From assembly GCA_002418835.1 (NCBI GenBank), contig DIEX01000031.1, positions 41,217 through 105,216 of the forward strand: a DNA stretch of 64,000 nucleotides. The letters are read 5' to 3'. The notes below the pieces were generated by a model. The model searched no databases and had not been told where the DNA came from. It saw only the letters and a program-made list of their open reading frames with translations. The DNA comes from Spirochaetia bacterium UBA5763. Its GTDB lineage: Bacteria; Spirochaetota; UBA4802; UBA5550. Shown here piece after piece: positions 60,592 through 64,000 of this stretch. The position numbers were made by a program, and so were the translations under genes. Within the stretch, counting starts at the first letter, position 1. Every line of letters begins with the position of its first letter.

Positions 60592-61401
60592 ATGTTAAGC
60601 AAGTTTAAACAAAAGATTTTGATTATCTTTCTGCTGGCAGTTGTGATTTCTTTATCAGCATGCAGCAAGTCGACAGATCCTGACAGGAAAGAGATAAAAT
60701 TAGGGTGCCTTGCATATTCCGAACCGATGCTTCAATGGATTAAAGAAGGTCTTGAACCGCTTGGTTATAAAGTTGAGATTGTTATGTTTGATGCAAATCA
60801 GCTTCCGGCAACAGCTCTTAAAGATGGAAGTATTGACGGTGTAATAGCTAACCATAAACCCTGGATTGACACTTTTAATGCCCAGAATAAAAGTAATCTT
60901 AAGATGGTTCAGCCATATCATTTTTATTCATTTTTTGCTATGTATTCTGCAAAATATAAAAATGTTTCAGAGCTGCCGGAAAATGCAAAGATTACTGTTA
61001 TGAGTGATCCGACCAACCTTGAACGTTGTTTATTAATACTGAGGGATGCGGGCATTATAACTCTCGGGCCTAAAAACGGACCATTTTATACCGTAATAGA
61101 TATTAAAGATAACCCGAAAAAAGTTAAGCTCATTGAAGCTGAGATTACCCAGGTGGCACGCAGTCTTCAGGATGTTGATGCTGTAATTTCTTCAGCATAT
61201 TTTATTGCATCCGCAGCTAATGTCGATCCTAAAGTCTTTCTCTTTGAAGACCGCCAGAATAAAGATTTTCCATTAGGGTTGATTGTCAGAGCCGAAGATG
61301 TTGAATCACCGTGGGCTAAAGAAGCAGTTAAAGTGCTCAGGTCGGATAAAAACAAAGCAAGGTTTGCTGAACAGTATAAGAATAAATATACTCTTTATTA
61401 A
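60592..61401 (+). CDS. metQ: MetQ-family substrate-binding lipoprotein
   Basis: A 269-residue lipoprotein: signal peptide with lipobox LSAC, then a NlpA/MetQ fold (KEIKLGCLAYSEPMLQWIKE, GVIANHKPWIDTFNAQNK, MSDPTNLERCLLILRDAG). It collects the substrate, classically D/L-methionine, for MetNI. DUF169 as neighbour leaves room for another sulphur- or metal-related substrate. Confidence 0.9.
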   Translation: MLSKFKQKILIIFLLAVVISLSACSKSTDPDRKEIKLGCLAYSEPMLQWIKEGLEPLGYKVEIVMFDANQLPATALKDGSIDGVIANHKPWIDTFNAQNKSNLKMVQPYHFYSFFAMYSAKYKNVSELPENAKITVMSDPTNLERCLLILRDAGIITLGPKNGPFYTVIDIKDNPKKVKLIEAEITQVARSLQDVDAVISSAYFIASAANVDPKVFLFEDRQNKDFPLGLIVRAEDVESPWAKEAVKVLRSDKNKARFAEQYKNKYTLY

Positions 61402-61414
61402 AATTCCTTCAATT

Positions 61415-61449
61415 ACAGCATAAGAATATTTCGTAGATTCTTATGCTGT
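61415..61449 (+). terminator. Hairpin between metQ and the DUF169 gene
   Basis: A 13-bp stem ACAGCATAAGAAT with complement and a 9-nt loop, 13 bp after metQ. The T-run is weak, so it may only partly terminate and let the DUF169 gene be read at a lower level. Confidence 0.6.
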
Positions 61450-61488
61450 ATAAAACGTTTTCAATTTATAAAGTGTCCGGTAAAATAA

Positions 61489-62283
61489 ATGAATAATAAC
61501 GATAAAGGCCTATATGTTAAACTACTAAATTGCGCATTAAAACTTGAAAGAAAAGTTGTTGGTGCAAAATTTATTTTTACAGAAGATGAATACAGAGCTG
61601 CTGATGCGCAACCTATAACCGGCAAGATCCCGTATTGTGTCATGGTTAAATCGGCAATGGCCGGAAAGGGTACAAAAGCATCTGTTGAAAATTTCGGCTG
61701 TAATGGTGCCGCTAAAGCACTTGGGGTTGTTGAGCCTGGAGAGATTTCAACGTCAGGGAGATTCTATGAAAGCCTTGGGTTGTACCAGGATCTTACTGTT
61801 TCCAAGAATGTTCAGAAGAATACAACATTCTGCGGGCATAGGGCTTATGGTGTTATGGTTAAGCCTCTTGAAAAGTTTATCGATAAACCGGATGTGATTT
61901 TAGTTGTCACAAATCCATATAACTGCATGAGAATAGTTCAGGGCTATACTCATATTTACGGTTATAATGTTTCTTATAAAATATCAGGCAACCAGGCAGT
62001 ATGTTCTGAGTGTACTGCTTTTCCTTTTGAAAACAATGATATAAACGTATCGATGATGTGTGCAGGTACAAGGTATAAAGCCGCATGGAATGATGATGAA
62101 CTTATTATCGGATTTCCGTATAACATGTTTTTTTCAATAGTTGATGGTGTAATCGCTACACTCGATCTTACTGAGCCTGATAAAAAGAAATCAGAAATTG
62201 AAAAACGGTTCAATGATGCCGGTATAACCTGCCCGGAAATACATTATGGCAGGAATTATTTCACAGGACTTAATCCTGTGTAA
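61489..62283 (+). CDS. DUF169 domain protein
   Basis: A 264-residue soluble protein of the DUF169 family: GKIPYCVMVKSAMAGKG, NFGCNGAAKALGV, PDVILVVTNPYNCMRIVQGY, and a cysteine-rich part AVCSECTAFPFEN. Cysteines in VENFGCNG, YNCM and CSEC suggest metal or cofactor binding. The function is not established. The association with an ABC importer of the MetNIQ type is suggestive of a role in handling the imported compound. Confidence 0.8.
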   Translation: MNNNDKGLYVKLLNCALKLERKVVGAKFIFTEDEYRAADAQPITGKIPYCVMVKSAMAGKGTKASVENFGCNGAAKALGVVEPGEISTSGRFYESLGLYQDLTVSKNVQKNTTFCGHRAYGVMVKPLEKFIDKPDVILVVTNPYNCMRIVQGYTHIYGYNVSYKISGNQAVCSECTAFPFENNDINVSMMCAGTRYKAAWNDDELIIGFPYNMFFSIVDGVIATLDLTEPDKKKSEIEKRFNDAGITCPEIHYGRNYFTGLNPV

Positions 62284-62297
62284 ATTTGAAATGCAGC

Positions 62298-62361
62298 ATT
62301 AACACGCCGGGGAATAATATGGCTGGCGTTTAGCAGTTCAACATTCCCAATACCTGAAATT
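62298..62361 (-). pseudogene. HNH gene relic 3, central fragment
   Basis: About 63 bp closely matching the part of the intact HNH gene that encodes NVELLNASHIIPW (TATGGCTGGCGTT.AGCAG). In the same orientation as its N-terminal fragment at 62440, so both came from one decayed copy. Confidence 0.72.
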
Positions 62362-62392
62362 TCATTTAAAATCTGAAATTCTTTATCTCATA

Positions 62393-62438
62393 GCTCCTCT
62401 CATTCAGGAGAGGAGCGCGCCGTAGGCGGGGGTGAGGT
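62393..62438. repeat. GCCCTCACCC-type repeat piece within HNH relic
   Basis: GCTCCTCTCATTCAGGAGAGGAGC hairpin (arms GCTCCTCTC/GAGAGGAGC) followed by GGCGGGGGTGAGGTC; it fills the gap between the two HNH fragments. Confidence 0.5.
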
Positions 62439-62439
62439 C

Positions 62440-62495
62440 AAAGGTTAAACGCAGGTATCAGTTGTTCTCTTGTCCGGTTATCTCTTGCCATAATA
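62440..62495 (-). pseudogene. HNH gene relic 3, N-terminal fragment
   Basis: Encodes MARDNRTREQLIPAFN, the opening of the intact HNH protein with a few substitutions, and then loses similarity at the repeat piece. Confidence 0.72.
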
Positions 62496-62568
62496 GATGA
62501 TGAAAGAGTGCGGGGTACGCGAAGGTGAAAGAAGGGAAAAATCCCGTAAAACACCCTCGCTCAATTAG

Positions 62569-62594
62569 TAACAAGGGGTTGCAACCCCTTGTTA
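62569..62594. repeat. 26-bp perfect palindrome
   Basis: Arms TAACAAGGGGTTG and CAACCCCTTGTTA without spacer; the inner 20 bp equal the core of the palindrome at 25892-25925. It lies 47 bp past the stop of the hybrid kinase and may end its transcript. Confidence 0.7.
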
Positions 62595-62640
62595 AATTCT
62601 CTCAACTACAGACGTATACATTGATTCAAAATATGGATTA

Positions 62641-64000
62641 TCATCCCTTTCCAGCCAGGTATTCCCTCAGGTCAGGCATCAATGCCCTGCTCACAATAAG
62701 ACGCGTATCGTCAGCATCATTCAGGGATGCCTCGTAGCGGCCGCTGTCGATATGTGTTACCTTGGCAAGGTATGCAGTGTTTATTATGCACTGTCTGTGT
62801 ATCCTCACGAATGTGCGCGGGAGCCTGCGCTCCATATATTTCAACAGCATATTGACCTCCTCATCGCTTCCGGTTTTATGGATCACAGTTTTTTTCCCAG
62901 ATGAGGAAAGGTATACAATGTCCCTGAATGGAATGATGCGGCTTATCCCCCTCTCTCTTAATATGAGGCCGGGCTCTTCGGGGGGGAGCGCATTATTCAG
63001 TTTCAGTATGTTCTCTACGCGGAGAGAGAGCTCCTCCAGGTTGAATGGTTTTATTATGTAATCATTTGCTCCTGCTTCAAATCCTCTATTGATATCATCG
63101 AGCTGCGATTTAGCGGTTATCAGTATAACCGGGAGCTCTCCTCGTGACCGGTTCATCCGTATGTTCTTTAGAATGTCATAACCGGAAATGACGGGCATCA
63201 TCACATCAAGGAGAACCAGGTCGAATTTTATTTCACCCTGCAGTTTTTCAAGGGCAGCCCTCCCTTCAGCTTCGGTATATATGCAGTAGTCCAGGCCGGA
63301 AAGAAAATCTTTAAGTATCTTCACAGAGACAGGGTCATCATCGACAACAAGAATGGTAGGCCGTGTTTTTTGCCCGTTGTCAACATGCTCAAAACCGGAA
63401 TCAGATGAAACTGCGGCCCGGAGTCCTGTAATTCTGCCGGGTAGAATGTCTTCATGTACCGGGCGTATATTATACTGTGACGCGTTAGAATTAGCAATAG
63501 GAAGTGTAAAGGTAAAGGTCGAACCTTGACCGGGTTCGGATTTCACGCTGATGGTACCTCCCTGTAGTTCCACAAGGTTTTTAGTAATCGCAAGACCGAG
63601 GCCCGTGCCGCCCCTGGAACGGGATACAGAATCTCCCGACTGTTCGAACGCATCGAAAATGCGTTCAAGATCTTCTGGCCCGATGCCGTTACCTGTATCG
63701 CTTACAGATATCTCTGCCATGCCTTCACTGTTTACCTGGGACGAAGCTTCGATAACGCCGAATGACGTAAACTTGAGCGCGTTTCCCACAAGGTTAGTTA
63801 AAATCTGGCGTATTCGTACCTCGTCGGCAGATACAGATGCGAAGTCTGTCGGGATGCTGTTGCGCAATTCTATAGCCTTACCCTCAATCATCGGGTGGAG
63901 AAGCGAGAAAACGGAGGATACAGTTCCGCGCAGTTCAACCGGTACTGCACTGATAGCCAGGCTTCCGGTCCTTATGCTGGAAAAGTCAAGTATGTCGTTT
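62641..64000 (-). CDS. Hybrid histidine kinase-receiver-LytTR protein (5' end outside window)
   Basis: At least 452 residues, open through the last base. Visible order: end of the dimerisation helix region (NDILDFSSIRTGSL), HATPase domain (N-box ILTNLVGNALKFT, DTGNGIGPED, GGTGLGLAI), a receiver domain (TILVVDDDPVSVKIL, LVLLDVMMPVISGYDIL with the phosphoryl aspartate, VILITAKSQ) and a C-terminal LytTR DNA-binding domain (FRDIVYLSSSGKKTVIHKT, TFVRIHRQCIINTAYL). A kinase, receiver and DNA-binding output in one chain makes a one-protein two-component system. The conserved phospho-histidine lies beyond the window. Confidence 0.88.
   Translation of the reverse strand, partial: NDILDFSSIRTGSLAISAVPVELRGTVSSVFSLLHPMIEGKAIELRNSIPTDFASVSADEVRIRQILTNLVGNALKFTSFGVIEASSQVNSEGMAEISVSDTGNGIGPEDLERIFDAFEQSGDSVSRSRGGTGLGLAITKNLVELQGGTISVKSEPGQGSTFTFTLPIANSNASQYNIRPVHEDILPGRITGLRAAVSSDSGFEHVDNGQKTRPTILVVDDDPVSVKILKDFLSGLDYCIYTEAEGRAALEKLQGEIKFDLVLLDVMMPVISGYDILKNIRMNRSRGELPVILITAKSQLDDINRGFEAGANDYIIKPFNLEELSLRVENILKLNNALPPEEPGLILRERGISRIIPFRDIVYLSSSGKKTVIHKTGSDEEVNMLLKYMERRLPRTFVRIHRQCIINTAYLAKVTHIDSGRYEASLNDADDTRLIVSRALMPDLREYLAGKG

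Noticed and set aside
1..64000. tRNA or rRNA genes
   Set aside because: No cloverleaf with a T-loop GTTCRA box or rRNA-like segment was recognised in intergenic DNA.

Overview
The window looks like a chromosome segment of a Gram-negative bacterium of moderate GC with a rich acyl-CoA metabolism. Lipoprotein signals, an SH3-like periplasmic protein, a RelA/SpoT-TPR protein, a PilZ protein, HD-GYP and hybrid-kinase signalling, split transketolases and many TetR regulators would fit a free-living spirochaete or a deltaproteobacterium-like lineage. There is no rRNA, tRNA or ribosomal-protein gene here, so that placement is inference.

Positions 1 to about 43,400 are a stable metabolic core. It holds alarmone synthesis (RelA/SpoT-TPR with a gamma-carbonic-anhydrase-like protein), superoxide dismutase, MgtE, panB with an Lrp regulator, a PlsC-type acyltransferase, RecQ, a CoA-transferase facing a membrane AraC regulator, a PAS/HD-GYP sensor, an old-yellow-enzyme oxidoreductase and several TetR regulators. 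Beta-oxidation is represented by an acyl-CoA dehydrogenase, a fused hydroxyacyl-CoA dehydrogenase/enoyl-CoA hydratase and two more crotonases. An unusual five-gene operon (23,220-27,975) joins two SCP2-like lipid-binding proteins, the two halves of a transketolase and a class III aminotransferase. Its promoter carries a TetR-type palindrome just downstream of a TetR gene. The divergent acyl-CoA dehydrogenase and fused dehydrogenase/hydratase genes each have a TTGACA promoter covered by a near-identical palindrome.

Positions 43,400 to 62,640 are an accessory island, much of it AT-rich. It holds a methyltransferase-HNH fusion, a DUF3010-Ser/Thr kinase pair, a 27-codon fossil of hsdM, a membrane protein-MBL hydrolase-HNH trio, a second HNH nuclease with decayed relatives at three downstream places, a patatin-like lipoprotein followed by a secreted possibly barrel-ended protein, an XRE repressor with paired operators, and toxin-antitoxin genes in several states of decay (VapBC, an orphan chimeric antitoxin, a DUF4258 tail with YgiT, a Fic tail). 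A metNIQ-DUF169 cluster sits inside this debris. The window ends in a hybrid histidine kinase-receiver-LytTR protein whose 5' end lies beyond the last base.

Intergenic regions are seeded with small inverted-repeat elements of at least four kinds. Best candidates for an undescribed system are the SCP2/transketolase/aminotransferase operon, the membrane protein-MBL-HNH trio and the DUF3010-kinase pair. All functional links among them are inference.
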